Shown here piece after piece: positions 24,923 through 33,771 of a DNA stretch of 64,000 nucleotides. A model generated the notes under the pieces. It saw nothing but the letters and a program-made list of their open reading frames with translations. It searched no databases and was not told the DNA's origin. Positions within the stretch are counted from its first letter, which is position 1. Every line of letters begins with the position of its first letter. Where the stretch lies: NCBI RefSeq assembly GCF_024435075.2, contig NZ_JAMZEG020000003.1, positions 496,001 to 560,000 of the forward strand. Direction: 5' to 3'. Position numbers and translations under genes: made by a program. This DNA comes from Marinomonas maritima (GTDB lineage: Bacteria; Pseudomonadota; Gammaproteobacteria; Pseudomonadales; Marinomonadaceae).

Positions 24923-26296
24923 CTAATCGGTGATCACTTTATAGCAAGGCACATACTCGCTACCAGGAAGCTTCATTCGTTGTTGAAGTACAAAAGCTTG
25001 CAACAAGGCATCTAGTTTAGTCAACAGGGCTTTATCGCCATGAATCTCGAACGGGCCAAACTCTTTAATATACGCTACGCCTTGCGCTTTCACGTTACCC
25101 GCTACGATAGACGAAAACGCACGACGTAAATCTGCTGCCAATAGATGCGTTTCTTGATTAAAAGTTAGATTCAACTCACGCACTTTTGCATGCGTTGGCT
25201 CAAATGGATGCTGAAATTCTTCTGGGATATGCAGTTTCCAGTTGTAATAAAATGCATCTTGATGCGCTTTACGATACTGACGTACCTCCTCCATTCCCTG
25301 CTTCATAACCCGAGCAACTTCCACTTCATCTTCAATTACAATACGATACTTATTCTGCGCTTCAGCGCCCAATACATCACCGATAAACGCATGAATCTGT
25401 TCGAAGTAATCAGCGCTTTCTTTTGGCCCTGTAAACACCAAAGGAAAAGGCACATCCGCATTTTTAGGGTGCAAAAGAATGCCCAAAATATAGAGAATTT
25501 CCTCAGCAGTTCCGGCACCACCTGGGAAAACAACAATGCCATGTCCAGCACGCACAAACGCTTCAAGACGTTTTTCGATGTCTGGCATGATGACTAACTG
25601 ATTCACAATGGGGTTTGGCGACTCGGCGGCAATAATGCCAGGTTCGGTTAACCCAAGATAAACACCATTCTTAATCCGCTGTTTGGCGTGAGCAATCGCA
25701 GCGCCTTTCATCGGCCCCTTCATAGCCCCTGGTCCACAGCCAGTACAGATATTCAATTCACGTAATCCAAGCTCATGACCAACACGTTTAGTGTAATCGT
25801 ACTCATGGCGAGCGATAGAATGGCCGCCCCAGCACACAATCATGTCTGGATTTTGAATGCGACGAAACACATCCGCATTGCGTAATAATTCAAACACCAC
25901 ATTGGTCAACTTGGTTGAGCTGGCATTCTCTAAGCCACTCGCAAGACTGTATTCATGTTGTGTAAAAATAATGTCTCGCAATACGCTAAACAGCATTTCG
26001 CGGACGCTGCTAATCATCTTGCCATCAACAAAGGCACTGCCCGGGGCATTTTTCAACTGCAACTTAACACCGCGCTCTTGTTGCACAATGCGGATTTCAA
26101 AATCGTTAAACTCGTCCATGGCCTCCTGCGGATCATCGGAATCACTACCGCAATTCAAAATCGCCAAAGCACAACGATGGAACAAATCGTGAAACGGTCC
26201 AGACTCTTCTGACAAACGAGCCATTTCATCTTGCGATAACATCTCTAACGCACCTTTTGGTGCGACTAACGCGTCAATGCGATCTTCATACTGCAT
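24923..26296 (-). CDS. ppnN: Pyrimidine/purine nucleotide 5'-monophosphate nucleosidase (PpnN/YgdH)
   Basis: 457 residues, the length of E. coli PpnN. The central LOG domain carries GGHSIARHEYDYTKRVGHEL, CGCGPGAMKGPMKGA-like (CTGCGPGAMKGPMKGA) and FPGGAGTAEEILYILG, the PGGxGTxxE motif of the family. The flanking N- and C-terminal PpnN-specific domains are both present. It splits nucleoside monophosphates into base and ribose 5-phosphate and is stimulated by (p)ppGpp in E. coli. Confidence 0.95.
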   Translation of the reverse strand: MQYEDRIDALVAPKGALEMLSQDEMARLSEESGPFHDLFHRCALAILNCGSDSDDPQEAMDEFNDFEIRIVQQERGVKLQLKNAPGSAFVDGKMISSVREMLFSVLRDIIFTQHEYSLASGLENASSTKLTNVVFELLRNADVFRRIQNPDMIVCWGGHSIARHEYDYTKRVGHELGLRELNICTGCGPGAMKGPMKGAAIAHAKQRIKNGVYLGLTEPGIIAAESPNPIVNQLVIMPDIEKRLEAFVRAGHGIVVFPGGAGTAEEILYILGILLHPKNADVPFPLVFTGPKESADYFEQIHAFIGDVLGAEAQNKYRIVIEDEVEVARVMKQGMEEVRQYRKAHQDAFYYNWKLHIPEEFQHPFEPTHAKVRELNLTFNQETHLLAADLRRAFSSIVAGNVKAQGVAYIKEFGPFEIHGDKALLTKLDALLQAFVLQQRMKLPGSEYVPCYKVITD

Positions 26297-26410
26297 GACC
26301 GCCCTCCTCTATTTTCATTTTATTAGTGTCATCCAAATATATTGGTTACGTATGATCCTTTTATCAAGCTTTAACGAAAAACTTAGCAAAAATAGTCACA
26401 ATGAAATCAA

Positions 26411-27562
26411 TTATTTAGAACTTTCCTTAGAACGTAACCGCTGATAATAAAACGATTTCATTTCAATTAGACGACTGTACGTACGGCGAAACTCAAACAA
26501 TAAAGACCCATTCAAATACAAACTTTCCAAAGGCAAAGCGGCGTTTAACAACAATACAACTTGATGGTCATAACACTCGTCTACCAAGCTAATGAATCGG
26601 CGAACGGCGTCATCGTTTATACCTAACGACACCGCTCGTTCACCGGTTTGCCCAGAACCAATCGCACCGTCTTCTGTGCCTCGCGCTTTAATGTGTTCGA
26701 ACGGTTCGCTGCTTAGCTCAGGAATTCCCGTTAACATAATATAAGGGTAACGCTGGGCTAACTCTATGTAGTCCAACGCCGAACGAGGTCCACCACACAG
26801 AGCATAAAAATCAAACCATGCCATATTGTCTGAGACCTGAATCACATCAATAGCACGACGACAAACGGATAAAGGCAGCGAAAACACCTCACCTTTTGAT
26901 AATTGATCAAACAACACCACCATATCCTGTTCATCTTGAACAAAGTATATGGCATTAAACCCTGTATGACGCAGCCGATGATCCTGATCACCACCAAGGT
27001 GAAGCTCACTTAAATTGGCTTGTAGTTGTGCAATCGCAGGGGCAAAGCGCGCTTTTTGCAACTGACTCTGAAAAAGGTTCTCAATTGCTATATTAGACGT
27101 CGCCACCAGCACCACACCTTCTTCAAACAAAGCGTCGGTTAAACCACCCAACAGCATGGCGTCACCGATGTCTGAAACAAAAAATTCATCAAAACACAAC
27201 ACGCTGCATTCTGACGCCAAGCGCGTCGCAATGCCTTTTAAAGGATTTTTTTGCCCAAAAGCCAGATTCAATTCACGATGCAAACGCGCCATAAAATGAT
27301 GAAAATGCAGCCGTAGGCCCACACCTTGCGGTAAACACTCATAAAATAAATCCATCAAAAACGTCTTACCGCGACCCACATCACCCCACATATAAACGCC
27401 TTTAATTTGCGTCCGTGGCTTTTCGCTGGGTCTATTCGTACTTTGTTGAATCAACTGCTGAAAAACACGTTCTAGCTCAAGTAACGCGGGTTGCTGGCGT
27501 TCATCATACGTCACCTCGTGACGATCTAACCGAGCTTGATACACTTGTAAAGGAGAAGACAT
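26411..27562 (-). CDS. zapE: Cell division protein ZapE (AFG1-like ATPase)
   Basis: 383 residues. Walker A GDVGRGKT is at residues 60-67, followed by LHFHHFMARLHREL and the Walker B segment LCFDEFFVSDIGDAMLL. The ending LFEFRRTYSRLIEMKSFYY is typical of the family. In E. coli ZapE associates with the Z-ring and destabilises FtsZ bundles under stress. It is followed by ppnN on the same strand with a 114-bp gap. Confidence 0.95.
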   Translation of the reverse strand: MSSPLQVYQARLDRHEVTYDERQQPALLELERVFQQLIQQSTNRPSEKPRTQIKGVYMWGDVGRGKTFLMDLFYECLPQGVGLRLHFHHFMARLHRELNLAFGQKNPLKGIATRLASECSVLCFDEFFVSDIGDAMLLGGLTDALFEEGVVLVATSNIAIENLFQSQLQKARFAPAIAQLQANLSELHLGGDQDHRLRHTGFNAIYFVQDEQDMVVLFDQLSKGEVFSLPLSVCRRAIDVIQVSDNMAWFDFYALCGGPRSALDYIELAQRYPYIMLTGIPELSSEPFEHIKARGTEDGAIGSGQTGERAVSLGINDDAVRRFISLVDECYDHQVVLLLNAALPLESLYLNGSLLFEFRRTYSRLIEMKSFYYQRLRSKESSK

Positions 27563-27639
27563 AAAATAATCGTAACTTAAAAAAAGAGGCAGCTTGCTCC
27601 GCTTGAAATAACCATCCTCAAACGGGGCAAAAGAAAACG

Positions 27640-28854
27640 TTACACCATTGCGGTACGAAGCCGCGCAATAGGACGATCATCAATGAAGACATGAAGCAAC
27701 GCGGTAATCAGCGCGATAATACAAGCAGCCCACCAGACAACATCGTACGAGCCTGTTTGGTCGTAAAGATAACCACCTAACCAAACACCGCTAAACGACC
27801 CTAGCTGATGACCTAGAAAAACAATACCGTACAGTAACCCCATATAACGCAGACCAAACATTTGCGCCACGATGCCAGAGGTTGGCGGCACGGTCGCTAA
27901 CCAAAGCAATCCAGTCACAATTGAAAATGCGTACACAGAATAAGTGGTCATGGGGAAATACATAAATGCCGCAATAGACAGCGCTCTTAATGCGTAAATA
28001 ATGGCGAGCAATTTTTTCTTCGAATACTTTCCAGACCAAGATCCCGACAACAAACAGCCGAAAATATTAAACAGTCCAATCAAAGACAAACTCGCCACCG
28101 CAACTTCCGACGAAAAACCTTGATCAGACAAAAAAGGCGGCATGTGAACCGTGATAAAGGCCAACTGAAAGCCACAAACAAAGAAACCGATCACTAACAA
28201 CCAATAATGAGAGTAAGCGCTGGCTTCTTGCAACGCTTCTTTCATGGTTTGTGACACGCTTTGAACGGCGTTGCCCGACACGTCATTAGACTGGCGAAAT
28301 GGACTAGACAGCAACACCATCATCAAGGCACATAACGCCATCAACATCAGCGCTGTGCTCCACCCGTAAGCGGAAATAAAGCCTTGAGCAACCGGAATCA
28401 CTAAAAGCTGTCCCGCCGAACCTGCCGCACTGCCTAAACCTAAAGCAAAAGAGCGCTTCTCTGGAGACACCATACGCGCCATAGCAGGCAAAACAACGCC
28501 GAAGCCCGTCGCCGATATCCCCATGCCCATTAGGAAACCGGCGCCCATATTTAAGCCGAACACACCGTCTGCCGTGGCCGTCACATACAAGCCTAACGCG
28601 TATAACACCGCGCCAATCCAAATGGTTTTTAGCGTACCAAAGCGATCGGCAAACGCGCCAGCAATTGGTTGAGACAACCCCCACCATAGATTCTGCAACG
28701 CCAAAGCGAACGCGAATACCTCACGACCGTAACCAAATTGGTTTGAAATGGGCGCCATAAAAAAGCCCATCGACGAGCGCAAACCAAAGTTTAGCGCCAG
28801 AAGAAGGCAAACAAGAGCAATCGAAATGCTGAGCAATTTAACAGGACGCGACAT
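27640..28854 (-). CDS. MFS transporter
   Basis: 404 residues with about 12 hydrophobic helices. The loop after the second helix reads GAFADRFGTLKTIWIG, the D-R-x-G motif of the major facilitator superfamily, with its counterpart SGSWSGKYSKKKLLA in the second half. The overall pattern resembles the oxalate/formate and monocarboxylate-type MFS group. Substrate is unknown. There are 86 bp to the GST gene upstream on the same strand. Confidence 0.9.
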   Translation of the reverse strand: MSRPVKLLSISIALVCLLLALNFGLRSSMGFFMAPISNQFGYGREVFAFALALQNLWWGLSQPIAGAFADRFGTLKTIWIGAVLYALGLYVTATADGVFGLNMGAGFLMGMGISATGFGVVLPAMARMVSPEKRSFALGLGSAAGSAGQLLVIPVAQGFISAYGWSTALMLMALCALMMVLLSSPFRQSNDVSGNAVQSVSQTMKEALQEASAYSHYWLLVIGFFVCGFQLAFITVHMPPFLSDQGFSSEVAVASLSLIGLFNIFGCLLSGSWSGKYSKKKLLAIIYALRALSIAAFMYFPMTTYSVYAFSIVTGLLWLATVPPTSGIVAQMFGLRYMGLLYGIVFLGHQLGSFSGVWLGGYLYDQTGSYDVVWWAACIIALITALLHVFIDDRPIARLRTAMV

Positions 28855-28940
28855 GAATGTTTCCCTAACAAAGCCAAACCGTGAAAAAACATTCCGTCAT
28901 CATATTCATGCCTTGTTCATAAGTCGAGCAGGATAACCGC

Positions 28941-29606
28941 TTACATCGTCATGAAAGCACCGCCTTTAGTGATCGATTTTTGATACGCAGCTTGCGCCTC
29001 GACTTGCTTAATAAAGCGTGCAATATTCGGAAACTCAGACAAATCCATACGCGTACTAGATGCTTGCAGTGGAAAACTCATTTGAATATCGGCGGCGGTT
29101 AATTCCTCGCCAACAAACCAAGTATGCTCACCCAGCGTTTTTTCAATAAACTGCATTTGTGGCTTAATGCGCGGCATGATGAATTTCTCTTGAACCTTAT
29201 CCGTTAAGGCTTTGGCAATCGGCTTAACAAAAAAGGGCATTGGATTTTTAGGCACCTTCATCATCACTAACTTCATCACCAATAACGGCATCAAAGAGCC
29301 TTCAGCAAAATGCAGCCAGTAACGATAATCCAGCAAGGGCTGTCCTTCGGTTGGTCTTAATCGTTTCTCTGTATCATATTGATCTAAAAGGTATTCAATA
29401 ATAGCGCCGGACTCAGCAACGGTTATATCACCGTCGGTGATCACTGGGGCTTTGCCTAGCGGGTGTATCTTTTTAAGGGACTCTGGCGCTGAAGCAGAAT
29501 CTGGGTCACGTTTGTATTCAACCATGTCATAATCCAAACCAAGCTCTTCTAATAACCATAAAATACGCTGAGACCGAGAATTGTCTAAATGATGTACGGT
29601 AATCAT
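28941..29606 (-). CDS. Glutathione S-transferase family protein
   Basis: 221 residues. The N-terminal thioredoxin-like domain has HHLDNSRSQRILWLLEEL (SRSQR in the usual catalytic Ser/Tyr region) and the cis-Pro/glutathione-binding GKAPVITDGDITVAESGAI. The C-terminal all-helical domain ends near residue 215. It resembles the bacterial GST3-like group. It probably conjugates or reduces electrophiles with glutathione. The gene is single, possibly cotranscribed with the MFS gene. Confidence 0.92.
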   Translation of the reverse strand: MITVHHLDNSRSQRILWLLEELGLDYDMVEYKRDPDSASAPESLKKIHPLGKAPVITDGDITVAESGAIIEYLLDQYDTEKRLRPTEGQPLLDYRYWLHFAEGSLMPLLVMKLVMMKVPKNPMPFFVKPIAKALTDKVQEKFIMPRIKPQMQFIEKTLGEHTWFVGEELTAADIQMSFPLQASSTRMDLSEFPNIARFIKQVEAQAAYQKSITKGGAFMTM

Positions 29607-29859
29607 ATAACCTCCTTATTGCTTTATCGAAAATGGGTTAACGCTGTGAACGTTTCACAACACAGTTTATACGACGTATTGCGGAAACAAGATGACAAAC
29701 AAAGAATAAACCTACAATAAAGCCAACCACAACAGCCTATGCTGCTATTTCTTAACCCCGCCAACTATTCATTAAGACAAAGCTCGGCCATCGAATCTAG
29801 ACGGCTTTAAGCCTCGGCAGCCTTGCTATGCCAACCTTACAAACCGCTCGTGCTACAAA

Positions 29860-29893
29860 GCAAAAAAAGGCGAACCCGTTTACTGGTTCGCCT
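29860..29893 (-). terminator. Rho-independent terminator of the HPF-like gene
   Basis: AGGCGAACC (29868-29876) and GGTTCGCCT (29885-29893) are perfect 9-bp arms; reading leftward, a run of T follows. The rest of the 333-bp gap 29607-29939 holds nothing I recognise. Confidence 0.88.
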
Positions 29894-29939
29894 AAAGCGG
29901 TTGTTACTTTTATCAATTCGAGTAATCAGTGGCGATCAC

Positions 29940-30353
29940 TCAGCCATGTTGGTAATAGCCGTATTCGTTTTCGTATTCTTCGTAGATGTCGCGGGGCATT
30001 TTCTTCTGCAGTTTCATCTTATGGAAAGCCGCTTTTAATCGTGTGGCCTTGTGTTGTAATCGCTCAATACGTCGTGTCACGGTTTGACTCGTGCGACTAG
30101 CCGCGCTGTCTATTGCAGCATACATATCGGCCTGTTGTTCGCTGATTACCACTTCTTTTTGGCCATTGAGTTTGACCAAAACTTGGCAGTGTTTGTCTTC
30201 ACCGCCTTTCGGACCGTTCACGTCAGTCAACGTGACCGTCACTCGTTCAATATTGTCATAACGGGAATTCAATGCAAAATTAAGACGACGTTTCACATAA
30301 GCTTTAAGGCTTTTAGTAAGAGCTAGACGACGTGCTTGTACTTGGATTCTCAT
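29940..30353 (-). CDS. HPF/RaiA family ribosome-associated protein
   Basis: 137 residues. The fold segments are YVKRRLNFALNSRYDNIERV, the conserved VTLTDVNGPKGGEDKHCQV and QQADMYAAIDSAASRTSQTV. The DVNGPKGGxDKxC motif and helix AYxAID are the hallmark of ribosome hibernation/stress proteins. AGGAGA lies before the ATG. The C-terminal 40 residues are basic then acidic/Tyr-rich (DIYEEYENEYGYY), unlike short HPF. It probably binds the 30S subunit and blocks tRNA sites in stress. It is divergent from nhaR, sharing a 126-bp gap. Confidence 0.88.
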   Translation of the reverse strand: MRIQVQARRLALTKSLKAYVKRRLNFALNSRYDNIERVTVTLTDVNGPKGGEDKHCQVLVKLNGQKEVVISEQQADMYAAIDSAASRTSQTVTRRIERLQHKATRLKAAFHKMKLQKKMPRDIYEEYENEYGYYQHG

Positions 30354-30479
30354 CTTGTTCTCCTTTCACTCATGAATGAGTAAGTTATGTTTGAAGCTTC
30401 AACTTACTCACAAAAACCCATAAGATATAATCGAATTATTTATGTAAACACTCAGTTTTTTTCGAAGTATTGGTGAAAT

Positions 30480-31376
30480 ATGATCAATTTCAAACATTTA
30501 CATTATTTTTGGATGGTGGCTAAACAAGGCAGCATTACAAAAGCCAGTGAACATTTGCACATTACACCGCAAACCATCAGTGGACAGATCAGCTTATTGG
30601 AGGAACAACTGGGTAAAGACCTGTTTAATAAGGTGGGTCGCAACCTCGCATTGACCGATACAGGTCATATGGTACTGAGCTATGCGGATGAAATATTTTC
30701 CTTAGGCAGTGAGTTGGAACAATCCGTGCGTATAGCATCAACAGATAGAACTCAATTACTGCGTGTCGGCATTGCGGATTCAATACCAAAATCCATTGCT
30801 TATCGCTTACTGGCTCCAGCTATGGCGCTAGATGTTCCAATACGTTTTGTCTGTAAAGAAAACAGTCTGGAAAGCTTATTAGGCGAATTGGCGTTGCATA
30901 AATTGGATCTTATTATCGCCGATGGTCCGATTCCGCCACATTTGGGTGTGCGTGGCTTTAATCACTTTCTGGGTGAATGTGGTACGTCTTTTATGGCTGC
31001 ACCAAATCTAGTTGAACAAGGTAAAGCGGATTTCCCAAGGAGCCTAATCGGCTTGCCTTTTTTGATTCCGAGTGATCAATCTTTAATACAAATTCAACTC
31101 TTACAATGGCTAGAAAAACACCATATTCATCCGAAAATCATGGGCGAATTTGACGACCGAGCATTAATGAAAACTTTTGGTCAAGCTGGCACCGGTGTGT
31201 TTATCGTGCCATCGGCCATTGCTAGTGAAGTGGCGACGCAGTTTCAAGTTGAGGTCATCGGCAGCACCGAAGAAATACGCGAGCAGTTCTTCGCCATTGC
31301 CACCGAGCAACGCCTGTCAAATCCAGCCATTGTTGCCATTACTGACGCGGCGAAAGGCTGGTTAAAACATAACTAG
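30480..31376 (+). CDS. nhaR: LysR-family activator NhaR
   Basis: 298 residues. The N-terminal winged helix starts MINFKHLHYFWMVAKQGSIT, then KASEHLHITPQTISGQISLL; this wording is close to NhaR, and the effector domain (LRVGIADSIPKSIAYRLLAP, MGEFDDRALMKTFGQAGTGV) also fits. NhaR activates the Na+/H+ antiporter gene nhaA in response to sodium in E. coli. No nhaA is found in the window; the divergent neighbour encodes an HPF-like protein. Confidence 0.9.
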   Translation: MINFKHLHYFWMVAKQGSITKASEHLHITPQTISGQISLLEEQLGKDLFNKVGRNLALTDTGHMVLSYADEIFSLGSELEQSVRIASTDRTQLLRVGIADSIPKSIAYRLLAPAMALDVPIRFVCKENSLESLLGELALHKLDLIIADGPIPPHLGVRGFNHFLGECGTSFMAAPNLVEQGKADFPRSLIGLPFLIPSDQSLIQIQLLQWLEKHHIHPKIMGEFDDRALMKTFGQAGTGVFIVPSAIASEVATQFQVEVIGSTEEIREQFFAIATEQRLSNPAIVAITDAAKGWLKHN

Positions 31377-31397
31377 AAAAGCATAAATAATAACGTT

Positions 31398-32570
31398 TTA
31401 CAGACTCTCTTTTACGCCTTGTTTAGCTAGCGCCATCAGATCAGACGGTTTCATTTGCCAAACCAATTTAAACCCTTTTGCGCCTAAATAAAGAAACAAC
31501 ACTGGGATAAGTACAGTATTGAAGGCAAACAACGCCAGCAAGGTGAGAAAGTCGTTTACCAAGCCATTCAGTGTTTCCACGTAATGGCTTATTTTGTCTT
31601 TGAAATGACCAAGGCCAAAAGCACTTTGTTTAATAGATGAGAAAAAGCTTTGGTCTTCTACTGTGAAATTGTCTAGGTCACCAATGGATTGCTGTAAGGC
31701 GTTGATCTTGTTTTGAGAGGCCTTGATTTGTTGTTCAGTACGTTGGCGTTCATTCATTAAAAGGCTTTGCTGTATTCGTAAATCAGCAAGTATTTCATCA
31801 TTATTGAACAGTATATCCAAGGTAGACAAGGTCTCTTTACGCCCTGATATTTGGCGATTGAGAGAATCATTTTGAGTGCTCAAATCCACCAAGCGTTCAT
31901 CATGGCCCGATAATGTTTGCTGCTGTTCATTCTGTTTGATTTGTAACGCCTGTTTGTCTTTATCAAGGGATTGTTTGAGATCAGCCGCTACGCCTAATCC
32001 CGTTGTCACCTCGTTCATATCCTTAGAGTGCACTTGAATTTTATCCATGGTCTGCGTCTTTTCATCATTCAAAAACGACGCATCAACCAACGCAGACAAC
32101 AAAACCACCAGTACCAATAAAAACTTTGCACCTACTGCGGTGACAAAGATTTTATAAGCCACTTCGGTAAAACGACTTCTCACCCAATACAAGTAACCAA
32201 ACAACAAACCAGACAGAGTCACAAAGGCTTTGAAATACACAGTAGAAATGATTTTCAGCAGAATGCTTTGGAAAATAAGCGACGACACCGCGACTTTCAT
32301 TACATCGGAAAAATCTTCGATCATGTCGTTAAAAGGATCTAATAACTCACCGATAGTAACCGAACTGACAAACACACTGATTTGAATACTTTGTAATACA
32401 GACACCGTGGCATTGAACAATTTGGCCAAGCCAAATGCGCTTAACGCCTGCACCAAAGATGAGGAGACATAATCAGACGCCTTGGCATCTAATAAGCCCC
32501 ACCAAGAAAAGACAATCACCAACACAATGGCAACGTAATAACCGTTAAATTTGCTTAGTCGCTTAATCAC
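31398..32570 (-). CDS. Unrecognised multi-pass membrane protein with a central coiled coil
   Basis: 390 residues, no family recognised. Hydrophobic helices appear at about 11-28, 95-130 (two segments) and 142-165. A hydrophilic coiled coil of about 120 residues follows (roughly 175-300, rich in Gln, Asp, Leu and Lys). The last part holds one or two more hydrophobic helices near 340-370. The N-terminal third also has amphipathic stretches (VQALSAFGLAKLFNATVSVL). The layout suggests a membrane anchor with a long coiled-coil arm between helices. It is convergent with nhaR (21-bp gap), and the tRNA-Arg gene lies upstream. No function can be inferred. Confidence 0.8.
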   Translation of the reverse strand: MIKRLSKFNGYYVAIVLVIVFSWWGLLDAKASDYVSSSLVQALSAFGLAKLFNATVSVLQSIQISVFVSSVTIGELLDPFNDMIEDFSDVMKVAVSSLIFQSILLKIISTVYFKAFVTLSGLLFGYLYWVRSRFTEVAYKIFVTAVGAKFLLVLVVLLSALVDASFLNDEKTQTMDKIQVHSKDMNEVTTGLGVAADLKQSLDKDKQALQIKQNEQQQTLSGHDERLVDLSTQNDSLNRQISGRKETLSTLDILFNNDEILADLRIQQSLLMNERQRTEQQIKASQNKINALQQSIGDLDNFTVEDQSFFSSIKQSAFGLGHFKDKISHYVETLNGLVNDFLTLLALFAFNTVLIPVLFLYLGAKGFKLVWQMKPSDLMALAKQGVKESL

Positions 32571-32698
32571 TTTTCGCCCTCATCTTTCGTACCTCCATTT
32601 ATACCAGCTAACAAGATTGGATAGTGAATAAAGACAAACACTGGATTAGAAAAAAAAGAGTGGATAGTAAGAGTAAAGGATAAAATTTTGTAAATAAA

Positions 32699-32775
32699 TG
32701 GTGCGCCCGAGAGGATTCGAACCTCCGACCTTCGCCTCCGGAGGGCGACGCTCTATCCAGCTGAGCTACGGGCGC
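32699..32775 (-). tRNA. tRNA-Arg (CCG)
   Basis: 77 bases with CCA. Acceptor GCGCCCG pairs with CGGGCGC; anticodon loop CTCCGGA reads CCG. Confidence 0.95.
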
Positions 32776-32875
32776 ATTATGATTGTGTGGTGCTCATTCT
32801 GTTGCAAGGTGCAAACAAGGCCATCACAAATTGGTGTACGTATTCTAAAGGAAATCACTCAGGATTCCAGTGCTT

Positions 32876-32916
32876 AAAGCAATAAAGAACAGATATACGC
32901 TGTTTTTTATTGCTTT
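32876..32916 (-). terminator. 17-bp hairpin, probable terminator of the monooxygenase gene
   Basis: Arms 32876-32892 and 32900-32916 pair over 17 bp with one G-T pair and a 7-base loop. It lies 61 bp past the monooxygenase stop on the minus strand. No long T-run follows, so it may act as an RNA 3' stabiliser. The gap 32776-32977 otherwise holds nothing recognised. Confidence 0.55.
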
Positions 32917-32977
32917 GGTATCACTCTGCTTTTCTCGCGAGCTATTTATACTGCAAACCACTCGCTCATGGAAAAAA

Positions 32978-33271
32978 TTAGCCTATCTTATGCAATTCAG
33001 TCACATCAAATTCAGCAATAACGTCTTTGGTCACGTCTAAAAACGTCTTGATATGATCCGTTTTCATATGGTCTTGCCACACATCGTAGTCGGTCCAGCG
33101 TTCGAAGTAGACGAACGCTTCCGGAGTCTTGTTATTTTGGTGAAGGTCATATTGCAAACAACCCACTTCCGCGCGGGTTGGCACCAATAAAGCTTCTAGA
33201 GCGGCTTTTAAGGCTGCACTTTTGCCAGAGTGCGCGCGAATGTTGGCGACGAGTACGAGTTCAATGGTCAT
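32978..33271 (-). CDS. Antibiotic biosynthesis monooxygenase (ABM) domain protein, YgiN-like
   Basis: 97 residues, a single ABM dimeric alpha/beta barrel. Conserved pieces: ANIRAHSGKSAALKAALEAL, REVGCLQYDLHQNN-type (RAEVGCLQYDLHQNN) and FVYFERWTDYDVWQDHMKTD. Relatives oxidise quinols or modify polyketides without a cofactor; the E. coli homologue YgiN acts on quinols. The gene stands alone between tRNA-Arg and the cytochrome gene. Confidence 0.9.
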   Translation of the reverse strand: MTIELVLVANIRAHSGKSAALKAALEALLVPTRAEVGCLQYDLHQNNKTPEAFVYFERWTDYDVWQDHMKTDHIKTFLDVTKDVIAEFDVTELHKIG

Positions 33272-33417
33272 GTTGGTTTCCTTGTCTAATTAACGTGTTA
33301 CAAAAAAATAAAGTAAAGGTGAGGTACAACGCTAAACAAAAAAATACGCGAGTAGATTCAGGCCTTTGTGTTTAAATAACGGTATCGTTTTTGACTCTCA
33401 ATCACTAAGGATTCATT

Positions 33418-33753
33418 GTGACTGTTTCTATCCCGCCTTTCATTAAACATTTTAGTATTTTTGGTGGCGTTTGTTTTGCCCTAGGACTTTCTTCGCTGGC
33501 TGGTGCAGCGCGCTCTGGTGAACAAGTTTTTAATGCTTCTTGCATTGCTTGCCACATGAGTGGTGTGGCAGGGGCACCGAAAATTGGTGACCATGCTGCC
33601 TGGCAACCGAGAATAGAAAAAGGCATAGACACGCTGTTAAAAGACGCCATCAGCGGCATAAAGGCCATGCCGCCACGAGGTTTGTGTTTTGATTGCAGTG
33701 ATGATGAGTTAAAACTCGCTATTGAATACATGATAGACAACAGCAAAGACTAG
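33418..33753 (+). CDS. Cytochrome c5 family protein
   Basis: 111 residues from a GTG start with AAGGAT upstream. The signal peptide has its hydrophobic core at about 12-30 (FSIFGGVCFALGLSSLAGAA). One haem site, C42-IA-C45-H46, and the axial Met in KAMPPRG are present. GLCFDCSDDEL supplies the cysteine pair typical of cytochrome c5. It is a periplasmic monohaem electron carrier. It is convergent with rep, 18 bp apart. Confidence 0.92.
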   Translation: MTVSIPPFIKHFSIFGGVCFALGLSSLAGAARSGEQVFNASCIACHMSGVAGAPKIGDHAAWQPRIEKGIDTLLKDAISGIKAMPPRGLCFDCSDDELKLAIEYMIDNSKD

Positions 33754-33771
33754 GGTTTTCAGCGTTGTACG

